Part shown: in pieces, positions 18,523 to 26,659 of the stretch
Layout: the number at the start of each line of letters is the position of its first letter
How positions within the stretch are numbered: the first letter of the stretch is position 1
NCBI RefSeq assembly: GCF_023283535.1
Contig: NZ_JAKILT010000050.1
Coordinates: 1-43,079 of the forward strand
DNA: 43,079 bases
DNA from: Shewanella sairae
Lineage (GTDB): Bacteria; Pseudomonadota; Gammaproteobacteria; Enterobacterales; Shewanellaceae
Reading direction: 5' to 3'
Position numbers and translations under genes: made by a program
Notes under the pieces: model-generated
Seen by the model: only the letters and a program-made list of their open reading frames with translations
Told to the model about the DNA's origin: nothing
Database searches by the model: none

Positions 18523-19101
18523 ATGCACAGCAAACGAAATCTTATATTGCGCGCAGCAGAAAAAATCATCTCCACCGGCGGTATTCAAGGCCTATCTATG
18601 CAGCAAGTTGCTAACGAAGCTGGCGTTGCCGCAGGCACTATTTATCGCTATTTCAAAGATAAAAATGAGCTGATCTTAGAACTCAGAAAAGATGTGCTGT
18701 CTCAAGTTGCAGCCGCAATATTACAAGATCATCAAATCGGTACACTTGAAGAACGCTTCAAACGTATCTGGATGAAAATGCATGAATATGGCAAGCAAGC
18801 CTCACCAACCAATTTGAGTTATGAGCAATACGCTCACCTACCTGAAAGTAATACTGAAGAGATCCGTGCCCTCGAAATGAAGTTGTTTGAACCTTTGCAT
18901 CGTCTGTTTGAAGAAGGTTTAGAGCAAGGCGTTATTCAACCACTGCATCCGCGTGCACTATACGCCATCGCTATGGAGCCCTCTATGGCAATGGCCAGAG
19001 CAATACGACGCGGCCTCATTCAGTATGACCAAAAAGATATCACGCTCGCTTGCGATCTATGCTGGCGAGCGATTTTAATCCCAACCACACCGACAAACTA
19101 A
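18523..19101 (+). CDS. TetR-family regulator of the adjacent RND efflux genes
   Basis: A 192-aa DNA-binding repressor when started at 18523 (MHSKRNLIL). The HTH domain covers residues ~1-50, with GIQGLSMQQVANEAGVAAG and TIYRYFKDKNELI typical of TetR. The remainder is the ligand-binding helical domain, with no identifiable ligand. Longer in-frame starts exist at 18460 and 18490, but both overlap the palindromic operator, and the family normally begins close to the first HTH helix. No strong ribosome site is visible for any choice. It is 15 bases upstream of the fusion protein gene, so it is probably co-transcribed. Confidence 0.88.
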   Translation: MHSKRNLILRAAEKIISTGGIQGLSMQQVANEAGVAAGTIYRYFKDKNELILELRKDVLSQVAAAILQDHQIGTLEERFKRIWMKMHEYGKQASPTNLSYEQYAHLPESNTEEIRALEMKLFEPLHRLFEEGLEQGVIQPLHPRALYAIAMEPSMAMARAIRRGLIQYDQKDITLACDLCWRAILIPTTPTN

Positions 19102-19116
19102 AGGAGTTATCAGGAC

Positions 19117-20235
19117 ATGAAAAAGTGGACCCTGGTGATGATCATCATTGCTGTACTGGCCTTCGGCTCAGTCATTGGTTTTAATCTTTTTATTAAAGGA
19201 AAAATTGCCGATGCAATTGCCAATATGCCTGAAGCGGTAGCGCCTGTTACTGCTATCAATGTGCAAGAAGGCACATGGCAGCCAACGATTAATGCCATCG
19301 GATTTGTCGAGCCTAATCAAGGCGTCACAATCGCCAACGAACTTTCTGGTGTGGTATCAGCAATCAAATTTGAAAACGGTAGTCCGGTAACCGCCGGCCA
19401 GATGCTAGTTGAAATTGATTCGAAAGTAGAAAAGGCTAACTTAAAGAGTAAACAAGTACAGCTACCCGCTGCCGAAGCTGACTTTAAGCGTCTAAGTAAA
19501 CTCTACAAGCAAAACTCAGTATCAAAACAAGACCTTGATAACAGCCAATCTAAGTACCTAGCATTAATGGCTGATATTGAAAGCTTAAGTGCCACCATTG
19601 ATCGCCGCGAAATCAAAGCACCTTTTGCAGGCTTAGTTGGTATTCGTAACGTTAACTTGGGTGAATACCTGCAAACCGGTACTGACATCGTGCGCCTTGA
19701 AGATATCAGCACTATGAAAATCCGCTTTACCATTCCGCAAACTCAGCTATCGCGTATCGCTACAGGGCAAACCGTGCATGTGTATGTTGATGCTTACCCT
19801 ACTGAACCGTTTGAAGGGGTGATTTCAGCTATCGAGCCGGCGGTATTTTATCAAAGTGGTCTAATCCAAGTGCAAGCCCAAATACCTAATAGCGATGCTA
19901 AATTGCGTAGTGGTATGTTCGCCAAAGTGGACATTCAATTACCTGAACTGACTCAGCAAGTGGTACTGCCACAAACAGCCATTAGCTTCACCCTTTACGG
20001 CGACTCTGTTTATCTAATCGAAGAAAAAACAGAAAATGGCGAGCAAGTTAAGCGCGTTAAGCAAGTGAATGTCAAAGTACTTGAACGTGACGACATTAAC
20101 GCCTTGATCAGCGGTAGTATTAAAGCCGGCGATAGCGTCGTGACCTCAGGTCAAGTTCGCTTAAGTAACAATAGTAAAGTCAAAGTGACTGAGGATGATG
20201 CATTAACCCCTCCAGCCACATTGCCACAGCTGTAA
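19117..20235 (+). CDS. RND efflux periplasmic adaptor (membrane fusion protein)
   Basis: 372 aa. One N-terminal membrane segment (~residues 5-27, LVMIIIAVLAFGSVIGFNLF) anchors it. A lipoyl domain (IANELSGVVSAIKFENGSPV), a coiled-coil hairpin, the second lipoyl half (REIKAPFAGLVGIRNVNLGE), a beta barrel and a membrane-proximal domain follow, as in MexA/AcrA-type adaptors. AGGAG precedes the ATG. It lies between tetR and the transporter gene, 14 bases from the latter. No outer membrane channel gene follows, so a TolC encoded elsewhere is presumably used. Confidence 0.93.
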   Translation: MKKWTLVMIIIAVLAFGSVIGFNLFIKGKIADAIANMPEAVAPVTAINVQEGTWQPTINAIGFVEPNQGVTIANELSGVVSAIKFENGSPVTAGQMLVEIDSKVEKANLKSKQVQLPAAEADFKRLSKLYKQNSVSKQDLDNSQSKYLALMADIESLSATIDRREIKAPFAGLVGIRNVNLGEYLQTGTDIVRLEDISTMKIRFTIPQTQLSRIATGQTVHVYVDAYPTEPFEGVISAIEPAVFYQSGLIQVQAQIPNSDAKLRSGMFAKVDIQLPELTQQVVLPQTAISFTLYGDSVYLIEEKTENGEQVKRVKQVNVKVLERDDINALISGSIKAGDSVVTSGQVRLSNNSKVKVTEDDALTPPATLPQL

Positions 20236-20249
20236 GCGGAGGTTAGGCA

Positions 20250-23200
20250 ATGCGCTTTACTGATATATTTATCCGCAGGCCGGTACTTGCGGCCTCAATT
20301 AGCTTTCTGATTTTACTACTGGGCTTTTATTCGCTTAAAAGCATGCAAGTACGTGAATATCCAGAGATGACTAACACCGTTGTCACTGTCACCACCAGTT
20401 ACTACGGCGCCGATTCAAACTTAATTCAAGGATTTATTACTCAGCCTTTAGAGCAAGCCCTAGCTCAAGCTGACAACGTTGACTTTATGACGTCTGATAG
20501 TTTTTTAGGTAGCTCTAAAATCTCTGTGTATATGAAGCTCAATACCGATCCCAATGGTGCCTTAGCCGATATTCTAGCTAAGGTAAACTCGGTACGCTCT
20601 CAACTGCCAAAAGAGGCAGAAGATCCAACCGTTGAGATGTCGACAGGTGCGCAAACATCTGCCCTTTACATCTCGTTTTACAGTGACCAAATCAACTCAA
20701 GCCAGATCACCGATTATTTAGAGCGTGTGGTAAAGCCAGAGCTATTCACTATTGACGGTGTTGCCAAAGTTAACCTCTACGGCGGTATTAAATACGCCAT
20801 GCGTATATGGTTAGATCCGGCTCGTATGGGCGCGTTTAATCTATCTGCAACAGACGTGATGAACGTCCTCCAGACAAATAACTACCAGTCTGCAGTGGGA
20901 CAAACCAACAACACCTTTACGCTGTTAAATGGCACAGCTGATACTCAAGTTGCCACCGTTGACGAGCTGAAGAAACTGGTTATTGGCAGTAAAAATGGCT
21001 TAGTTATTCGTCTAGGTGATATTGCGACAGTAAACCTTGAGAAAAGCCATGATGTATACCGCGCCTTAGCTGACGGCCAAGAGGCCGTTGTCGTGGGCCT
21101 AGATGTGACGCCAACAGCAAACCCACTGGTTGTAGCAGCAGATGCAAGAGCCATGATGCCGCAAATTGAGCGTAACTTGCCTATCTCAATGAAGGCTCGT
21201 GTGCTCTATGACTCATCACTGGCAATTGATGAATCAATCAATGAAGTTATCAAGACCATTGGCGAAGCAGCATTAATCGTTATCGTGGTTATCACTCTAT
21301 TCTTAGGTTCGTTCCGTGCGGTCATCATTCCAATTGTGACTATTCCACTGTCGCTGATTGGTGTGGCAGTTATCATGCAGATGTTCGGTTTTACCCTTAA
21401 TCTGATGACACTACTGGCAATGGTACTTGCCATTGGTTTGGTGGTGGATGACGCCATCGTGGTGGTGGAAAACGTCGACAGACATATCAAGCTAGGTGAA
21501 ACGCCATTTAGAGCGGCGATTATCGGTACCCGTGAAATCGCGGTACCCGTGATTTCAATGACTATCACGCTAGCGGCTGTATATGCGCCGATTGCACTGA
21601 TGGGGGGTATCACAGGTTCACTGTTTAAAGAGTTTGCCTTAACCCTTGCGGGAGCCGTATTTATCTCTGGTATTGTGGCACTGACCTTGTCACCTATGAT
21701 GTGCTCAAAAATCCTTAAAGCACACTCAGAGCCAAACCGTTTTGAGCGCGGGGTTGAGAACTTCTTAAACGGATTAACAAGTCGCTATAACCGCATGCTA
21801 ACCGCTGTGCTTGATAAGCGCCCAGTGGTGATTGGCTTTGCGTTTATCGTATTTGCATCTTTACCTATCTTATTTAGCTTTATTCCGTCAGAACTGGCGC
21901 CGAATGAAGATAAGAGCGTGGTGATGATGATGGGTACTGCACCATCGAGCGCTAACCTAGATTATGTGCAAGCTAATATGACATTAGTCACCGACATGAT
22001 CAGCGCTCAACCAGAAGCTGCAGCATCTTTAGCATTCGTCGGTGTACCTAACGCCAACCAAGCCTTTGGTATTGCGCCACTAGTGCCTTGGAGCGAACGC
22101 GACAAGAGCCAAAAGCAGATGCAGGAGTTCTTTGGTAAAGAAGTGAAAAACGTACCAGGCATGGCAGTAACCACCTTCCAAATGCCTGAGCTACCGGGCG
22201 CTTCAAGTGGTCTACCTATCCAGTTTGTTATCACTAGCTCAAGTTCATTTGAGAGCTTATTCCAAATTGGTTCAGGCGTACTTGAAAAAGTGCAGCAAAG
22301 TCCGCTGTTTGTATACTCAGAGGTGAACTTAAAGTTCGACTCAGGTTCAATGAAGATCCATATTAAGCGTGACGTTGCCGGTGCCTACGGCATCACCATG
22401 CAAGATATCGGTCTAACCCTTACCACCATGATGAGTGATGGTTACGTCAACCGTATCAACTTAGACGGTCGCTCGTATGAGGTGATCCCACAAGTGGAAC
22501 GAGCATTGCGTGCTAACCCTGAAGCGCTAGCGGGTTATTACCTCACCGCAGCTGACGGTCGTTCAATCCCACTGTCGAGTTTAGTGGATGTAGAGATCAT
22601 CTCAGAGCCACGCTCATTGCCACACTTCAACCAGATGAATGCAATTACCGTAGGTGGGGTTGCAGCGCCAGGTGTTGCTATTGGTGATGCAATTGCCTTC
22701 CTTAAGAACATTGGTGATAACGAATTACCAAAAGGTTACAGCTATGACTTCTTAGGTGAAGCGCGTCAATACGTGACTGAAGGTTCGGCACTGTATGCGA
22801 CCTTTGCATTAGCGTTAGCAATCATCTTCTTGGTACTAGCAAGTCAATTTGAAAGCCTTAAGGATCCTTTGGTTATCTTGGTATCGGTGCCTTTAGCGAT
22901 AAGCGGTTCTCTAGTTGCCTTAGGTTGGACTCATGTGTTCGGTCTATCGTCAATGAACATCTACACCCAGGTCGGCTTGATTACCTTGGTAGGTCTTATC
23001 ACTAAGCACGGTATCTTAATGTGTGAAGTAGCCAAAGAAGAGCAACTGCATAATGCCTTGAGTAAAATGGACGCCATTAAGCATGCTGCGACGATTCGCT
23101 TACGTCCAATCTTAATGACCACTGCGGCGATGATAGCGGGTCTAATCCCACTATTGTTTGCTTCAGGTGCAGGTGCTGTTGCCCGCTTTAATATTGGCCT

Positions 23201-23348
23201 TGTGATTGTGTCAGGTCTTGCTATTGGTACCGTATTTACCCTGTTCGTTCTACCAGTAATTTATACCTACTTGGCAGAAAAACATGAACCTCTACCAGTA
23301 TTTGATGAAACATTAAATACGCAAGAGAACAAAGCTTCCCACGCTTAA
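20250..23348 (+). CDS. RND multidrug efflux transporter, HAE1 family (AcrB/MexB-like)
   Basis: Inner-membrane proton-driven drug exporter of 1032 aa, full length for the family. It begins MRFTDIFIRRPVLA, as usual. The two-fold pattern of one membrane segment, a large periplasmic loop and a block of segments occurs twice. The proton relay pair is present in segment 4 (GLVVDDAIVVVENVDRH). The second half has the matching FLVLASQFESLKDPLVIL and LIGLITKHGI-like segments. The substrate cannot be told from sequence. A terminator follows. Confidence 0.94.
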   Translation: MRFTDIFIRRPVLAASISFLILLLGFYSLKSMQVREYPEMTNTVVTVTTSYYGADSNLIQGFITQPLEQALAQADNVDFMTSDSFLGSSKISVYMKLNTDPNGALADILAKVNSVRSQLPKEAEDPTVEMSTGAQTSALYISFYSDQINSSQITDYLERVVKPELFTIDGVAKVNLYGGIKYAMRIWLDPARMGAFNLSATDVMNVLQTNNYQSAVGQTNNTFTLLNGTADTQVATVDELKKLVIGSKNGLVIRLGDIATVNLEKSHDVYRALADGQEAVVVGLDVTPTANPLVVAADARAMMPQIERNLPISMKARVLYDSSLAIDESINEVIKTIGEAALIVIVVITLFLGSFRAVIIPIVTIPLSLIGVAVIMQMFGFTLNLMTLLAMVLAIGLVVDDAIVVVENVDRHIKLGETPFRAAIIGTREIAVPVISMTITLAAVYAPIALMGGITGSLFKEFALTLAGAVFISGIVALTLSPMMCSKILKAHSEPNRFERGVENFLNGLTSRYNRMLTAVLDKRPVVIGFAFIVFASLPILFSFIPSELAPNEDKSVVMMMGTAPSSANLDYVQANMTLVTDMISAQPEAAASLAFVGVPNANQAFGIAPLVPWSERDKSQKQMQEFFGKEVKNVPGMAVTTFQMPELPGASSGLPIQFVITSSSSFESLFQIGSGVLEKVQQSPLFVYSEVNLKFDSGSMKIHIKRDVAGAYGITMQDIGLTLTTMMSDGYVNRINLDGRSYEVIPQVERALRANPEALAGYYLTAADGRSIPLSSLVDVEIISEPRSLPHFNQMNAITVGGVAAPGVAIGDAIAFLKNIGDNELPKGYSYDFLGEARQYVTEGSALYATFALALAIIFLVLASQFESLKDPLVILVSVPLAISGSLVALGWTHVFGLSSMNIYTQVGLITLVGLITKHGILMCEVAKEEQLHNALSKMDAIKHAATIRLRPILMTTAAMIAGLIPLLFASGAGAVARFNIGLVIVSGLAIGTVFTLFVLPVIYTYLAEKHEPLPVFDETLNTQENKASHA

Positions 23349-23363
23349 CTTGTAAACCAAAAC

Positions 23364-23393
23364 AAAAGCCTGCAGTAATGCAGGCTTTTTTAT
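23364..23393 (+). terminator. Terminator of the tetR-RND operon
   Basis: An 11-bp stem (AAAAGCCTGCA at 23364-23374, TGCAGGCTTTT at 23379-23389) with loop GTAA and a T run, 15 bases past the stop. Confidence 0.9.
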
Positions 23394-23440
23394 TATGCAT
23401 TGGTTTATCGAGCTTTGATTCACACTCAATGGTGATTATT

Positions 23441-23469
23441 TTGGCAATACTGATAGCCTAAGGTACAAT
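23441..23469 (+). promoter_or_regulatory. Sigma-70 type promoter of ubiK
   Basis: TTGGCA (23441-23446) and TACAAT (23464-23469) are separated by exactly 17 bases. Start of transcription would be near 23476, about 35 bases before the ubiK ATG. Confidence 0.7.
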
Positions 23470-23510
23470 CAAAACATACACAGCATTATGCACTTGAGCG
23501 GATACAAACA

Positions 23511-23765
23511 ATGATTAACCCGAAAAAAATTGAAGAAGTCGCTAAGCAATTAAGCGAAAACCTTCCTAGTGGATTAAAGCAATTTGCAGGCGAATTTGAA
23601 GAACGTAGCAAGCAGGTACTGCAAAACCAACTACAAAAATTAGATGTGGTATCTCGCGAAGAGTTCGAAGTGCAGCAACATGTTTTAATCAAAACTCGTG
23701 AAAAATTAGAAGCATTACAAGCACAAGTTGATGCACTTGAAGCTAAATTAAACGCTGAAGACTAG
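23511..23765 (+). CDS. ubiK: Ubiquinone biosynthesis accessory factor UbiK (YqiC, BMFP family)
   Basis: A small 84-aa coiled-coil protein that assists the ubiquinone-synthesis complex with UbiJ. It begins MINPKKIEEVAKQL and carries the conserved core LDVVSREEFEVQQHVLIKTREKL, then a C-terminal heptad-rich coiled coil (LEALQAQVDALEAKL). It lines up with E. coli YqiC over its whole length. It is monocistronic, with its own promoter and a strong terminator. Confidence 0.92.
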   Translation: MINPKKIEEVAKQLSENLPSGLKQFAGEFEERSKQVLQNQLQKLDVVSREEFEVQQHVLIKTREKLEALQAQVDALEAKLNAED

Positions 23766-23790
23766 TTCCAATAAGTTCTTAGGTTTAATC

Positions 23791-23832
23791 AAAAAGAGCA
23801 GCTAATACTGAGTATATTAGCTGCTCTTTTTT
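23791..23832. terminator. Bidirectional terminator between ubiK and the DoxX-like gene
   Basis: A stem of about 17 bp (AAAAAGAGCAGCTAATA and its complement) has an A run on the left and a T run on the right, so it can end both the + transcript of ubiK and the - transcript of the next gene. Confidence 0.88.
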
Positions 23833-23858
23833 GTATTTATGCTATTGAAGCACAACCG

Positions 23859-24722
23859 CTAACAATCCTCGCTAGTACTTCCCTCTAATGCTTTAGCAAG
23901 CAAAATAATGCTACAAGCCAGCAAAGCTAAGTCTTTCACAATAAACTGACCGCTGCCGGTGAGCATAGCAAAACCCATACTGGTTTCGTATGCTGGTAGG
24001 CTAATCACAAACGTTTGCGTGGCGGCAAACGTCAACGCAGCAATACTGAGCCCCGCAATATAAGCATTTTTAGACCAAGGCAGTAACGCGATACCAGCAA
24101 CTGCAATCAATTCAATTACGCCGATAAAGTAAGACCCGTGCAGCACGCTAAACACATCATAAATCCAACTAAATAGCGGACTGGTGCGCATCAAGCCCTC
24201 AATGCCATCAGCCTCATATTGGGTAAACTTCATGCCGCCAATCCACAGCATCACCAGCACGATTCCGGCTAACATTAACTTCTCAGCTAGGCGGTTAATG
24301 GTTTTGTTGCCACTGTAAAATGAACTAATAAACAAGGCTAAGCCAACGATGCCTAGGTACTTAATCAATCCTTGCCCAGCACCAATTGCCGGAAAGCCAC
24401 CTAAACTGTCGAGCCAGACTGGATGAGTGAACATCATCAGCAAAGGCACAGTGGCTAAACTTGCGTATAGGTAAAGCAGCACTTGCGCCCAACGTTGCTG
24501 CGGTACAATCAATGCAACCACCACCAGCAGTTGTACAACCCCTAAAATCGGTGCAAGCCAAGGCAACGCAGGCAAGCCAACTTCCATTAATTGCTGAGTA
24601 AAATAACTGGCATCCGCGGCACTAAAGCGTGGCATTGCCGTGAGAAGTAAAAAGATTGCAAGTAAACTACGAGCAATCAATAAACGGGTTTGAACGGATA
24701 TCTTTATCGGTGATCTTGGCAT
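23859..24722 (-). CDS. Polytopic membrane protein with DoxX-like and DUF417 (RclC/YkgB-like) halves
   Basis: 287 aa with about eight hydrophobic segments. The N-terminal half (~14-130) resembles DoxX-family proteins (LLIARSLLAIFLLLTAMPRF). The C-terminal half (~145-285) resembles DUF417 proteins such as E. coli RclC: MLWIGGMKFTQYEADGIEGL, a GVIELIAVAGIALL segment, then FAMLTGSGQFIVKDLALLA. Two domains usually found as separate ~150-200-aa proteins thus appear joined. RclC is linked to reactive chlorine resistance; whether this protein shares that role is unknown. It is divergent from the pgpB-like gene with ~190 bases between. Confidence 0.75.
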   Translation of the reverse strand: MPRSPIKISVQTRLLIARSLLAIFLLLTAMPRFSAADASYFTQQLMEVGLPALPWLAPILGVVQLLVVVALIVPQQRWAQVLLYLYASLATVPLLMMFTHPVWLDSLGGFPAIGAGQGLIKYLGIVGLALFISSFYSGNKTINRLAEKLMLAGIVLVMLWIGGMKFTQYEADGIEGLMRTSPLFSWIYDVFSVLHGSYFIGVIELIAVAGIALLPWSKNAYIAGLSIAALTFAATQTFVISLPAYETSMGFAMLTGSGQFIVKDLALLACSIILLAKALEGSTSEDC

Positions 24723-24913
24723 GTAAGGCTCCTATTTTTTGCAGTAGACCTGCAAACTCAGTAAAGCCTTTCGCCAAATTAACAATTGAGTGAAATAAGA
24801 TTAATTTACAGTTCATCGGCAAGGGCTAGTATAGCGCCGCGCGGATAGGTAGCCTTATCCAATGAGCACAGCCTTCTGGCTTTCTTTTTACCTGCCAAAT
24901 GTGAGGCTTTACT

Positions 24914-25753
24914 TTGACGACTTCAACCAATATTCACGCCACTAAAACACTTGCTACACTGAGTCGCTTTGTCAGCCAAAATGCTAAACAAGTCACCTTA
25001 GCTGCTTGGGGGCTATTAATTGCAATACCGGCCATCATCTATCTCAGCTCAAGCCAATTGTTCCCTAGTATTCGGTTAAACTCATTGCTAGCCGAGGCGC
25101 TTTATTGGCTTACCAGCACTGGCACTGCACCTTACGGCATTATTACTGGAGTGCTGATCTTAGTAGTGTGTTATCGCCTCCTCAATCGCCAACAATTTGC
25201 AAAGCTAGTGCTCGCGGTATCTATCAGCATGGCGGCAACCTTAAGCCTAAATCAATTTTTAAAACCCTACTTTGCTGAGCCACGACCCAATGCGATATTG
25301 CTTGAGCAAAGCTACTTGCTCAATACCAAAGATTTTTATCAAAAAGATAAGCTAGAAAAAAGACAAATACTTGGAGTAGCGGTGAATCAATTAGAAATCG
25401 CTCGCCCAGACCTGCTTCTTAGCGATGCCATTAAAGGTCATTGGCAACATGAAGTCGGCTACGCATTCCCATCAGGCCATACTTTATTTGCCGTCACCCT
25501 CGCGCTTGTCGTGTGTTTCTACTTACTGCTATCGGGCCTAATTGCCATGCCACTGCTATTAGTCAGTTGGGCGATAAGTATGGGCTTAAGTCGCATGTTG
25601 CTTGGTATGCACTGGCCTCAAGATGTACTTGCTTCCACCTTCATTGGTGGCTGTATTGCGGCGGCGAGTATCTTTTTAGCGCAATGTTTATGGCCGCGTC
25701 TTTGGCAGCTTATTTCGCCTCAGCGTAAAGTGCAGCAATCAAATAGACGATAA
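24914..25753 (+). CDS. pgpB: PAP2-family phosphatase, PgpB type
   Basis: A 279-aa membrane phosphatase. PgpB acts on phosphatidylglycerophosphate and undecaprenyl pyrophosphate at the outer face of the inner membrane. The three family motifs are present: KPYFAEPRP, PSGHT (in GYAFPSGHTLF) and SRMLLGMHWPQD. About 65 residues separate motifs 1 and 2, with a PgpB-like FYQKDKLEKR and GHWQHEVG before the second motif, which favours PgpB over short PAP2 proteins. The start is TTG at 24914, with GTGAGG (24901-24906) at good distance. Confidence 0.85.
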   Translation: MTTSTNIHATKTLATLSRFVSQNAKQVTLAAWGLLIAIPAIIYLSSSQLFPSIRLNSLLAEALYWLTSTGTAPYGIITGVLILVVCYRLLNRQQFAKLVLAVSISMAATLSLNQFLKPYFAEPRPNAILLEQSYLLNTKDFYQKDKLEKRQILGVAVNQLEIARPDLLLSDAIKGHWQHEVGYAFPSGHTLFAVTLALVVCFYLLLSGLIAMPLLLVSWAISMGLSRMLLGMHWPQDVLASTFIGGCIAAASIFLAQCLWPRLWQLISPQRKVQQSNRR

Positions 25754-25795
25754 CCCTTAATATTCTAAATCCAATAGTCAGTGTTAGCGGCTCAC

Positions 25796-25823
25796 TTGCG
25801 CTTGATTTTATTTAAGGTATTCT
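25796..25823 (+). promoter_or_regulatory. Possible promoter of the Lrp/AsnC gene
   Basis: TTGCGC (25796-25801) and TATTCT (25818-25823) are 16 bases apart, 36 bases before the ATG. The match to consensus is only moderate. Confidence 0.4.
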
Positions 25824-25859
25824 GCCTCCACTAAAATAAAATCAAAGCGAGACCCAACC

Positions 25860-26336
25860 ATGGCTGAATTGCAATTAGATAAGATTGACCTGCATATCCT
25901 CAAACTAATGCAGCAACATGGTAAATTGTCTAATCAAGAACTCGCAGAAAAGGTAGGCCTTTCACCATCACCTTGCTCTAGACGGGTTAAGTCACTAGAA
26001 GAAGCTGGCTATATTGCCGGCTACGCCACCTTGCTCAGTGCAGAACATTTCGATCTAGCGCTCACTGCCTATATTCAAGTGCGATTAGAAAAGCACTCAA
26101 CAGATATCCTTGATGCCTTTGAGGAGAAAATCAGCAGTTACGATGAAGTACAAGAATGTTGCCTGCTCACTGGTAGCGATGCCGATTACCAAATAAAAGT
26201 ACTGGTGACCGACATGAAGCACTTTAAAGTGTTCCTGCTCGACAAACTCACCACCAATGACCACATTGCGGGTGTACGTTCGAGCTTCGTCCTAAAGCAA
26301 GTTAAAAACCAAACCAGCATTCCGCTACCGAGCTAA
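25860..26336 (+). CDS. Lrp/AsnC-family transcriptional regulator
   Basis: 158 aa. The N-terminal HTH (LDKIDLHILKLMQQHGKLSN, then QELAEKVGLSPSPCSRRVKS) is typical of the family, and a C-terminal RAM effector domain follows (ECCLLTGSDADYQIKVLV). Size and sequence fit the small-molecule-sensing local regulators such as DecR rather than Lrp itself. It precedes an amino-acid-type transporter on the same strand by about 320 bases, so it may regulate it; this is inference. Confidence 0.88.
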   Translation: MAELQLDKIDLHILKLMQQHGKLSNQELAEKVGLSPSPCSRRVKSLEEAGYIAGYATLLSAEHFDLALTAYIQVRLEKHSTDILDAFEEKISSYDEVQECCLLTGSDADYQIKVLVTDMKHFKVFLLDKLTTNDHIAGVRSSFVLKQVKNQTSIPLPS

Positions 26337-26659
26337 ACTTCTGTTTTACTCACCTGCTTTTAGGCAGCTGAATCCACCGCAGATTGTAGCCAAGAGACTA
26401 TAATCTGTGCATTCGATCGCATTTTTCAGTTTATTCGTTAAATGATTTTATTGCGCATAAGCGTTAATACAAACCGGTCATCGCAATAAAAAAACAACGC
26501 AAACCAGTATAGCGATAAATAAATTCAAAAATAGGCACAAAGAAGACAGTAAACATTGCAAAAGTGACTTTTAACGCTTCTTTTTGGCGTTGACTCGTAT
26601 TTTTAAACCACTAATATGCGCGCTCTTAGTTGATCAAGATAGTCAGAAAGAGAGCTCCA
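26337..26659 (+). other. Intergenic region upstream of the symporter
   Basis: About 320 bases without a gene. It is AT-rich and holds one good promoter at its right end (26590-26617). I see no hairpin terminator after the Lrp/AsnC gene and no repeat. Confidence 0.6.
26590..26617 (+). promoter_or_regulatory. Sigma-70 type promoter of the symporter gene
   Basis: TTGACT (26590-26595) and TAATAT (26612-26617) with 16-base spacing. The predicted transcription start near 26624 is about 35 bases before the ATG at 26660 and almost on top of an alternative TTG at 26630, which supports the ATG. Confidence 0.65.

Noticed and set aside
21206..21613. 135-codon frame antisense to the RND transporter
   Set aside because: A shadow of the strongly conserved transporter coding sequence; low-complexity Ile/Thr/Ser product.
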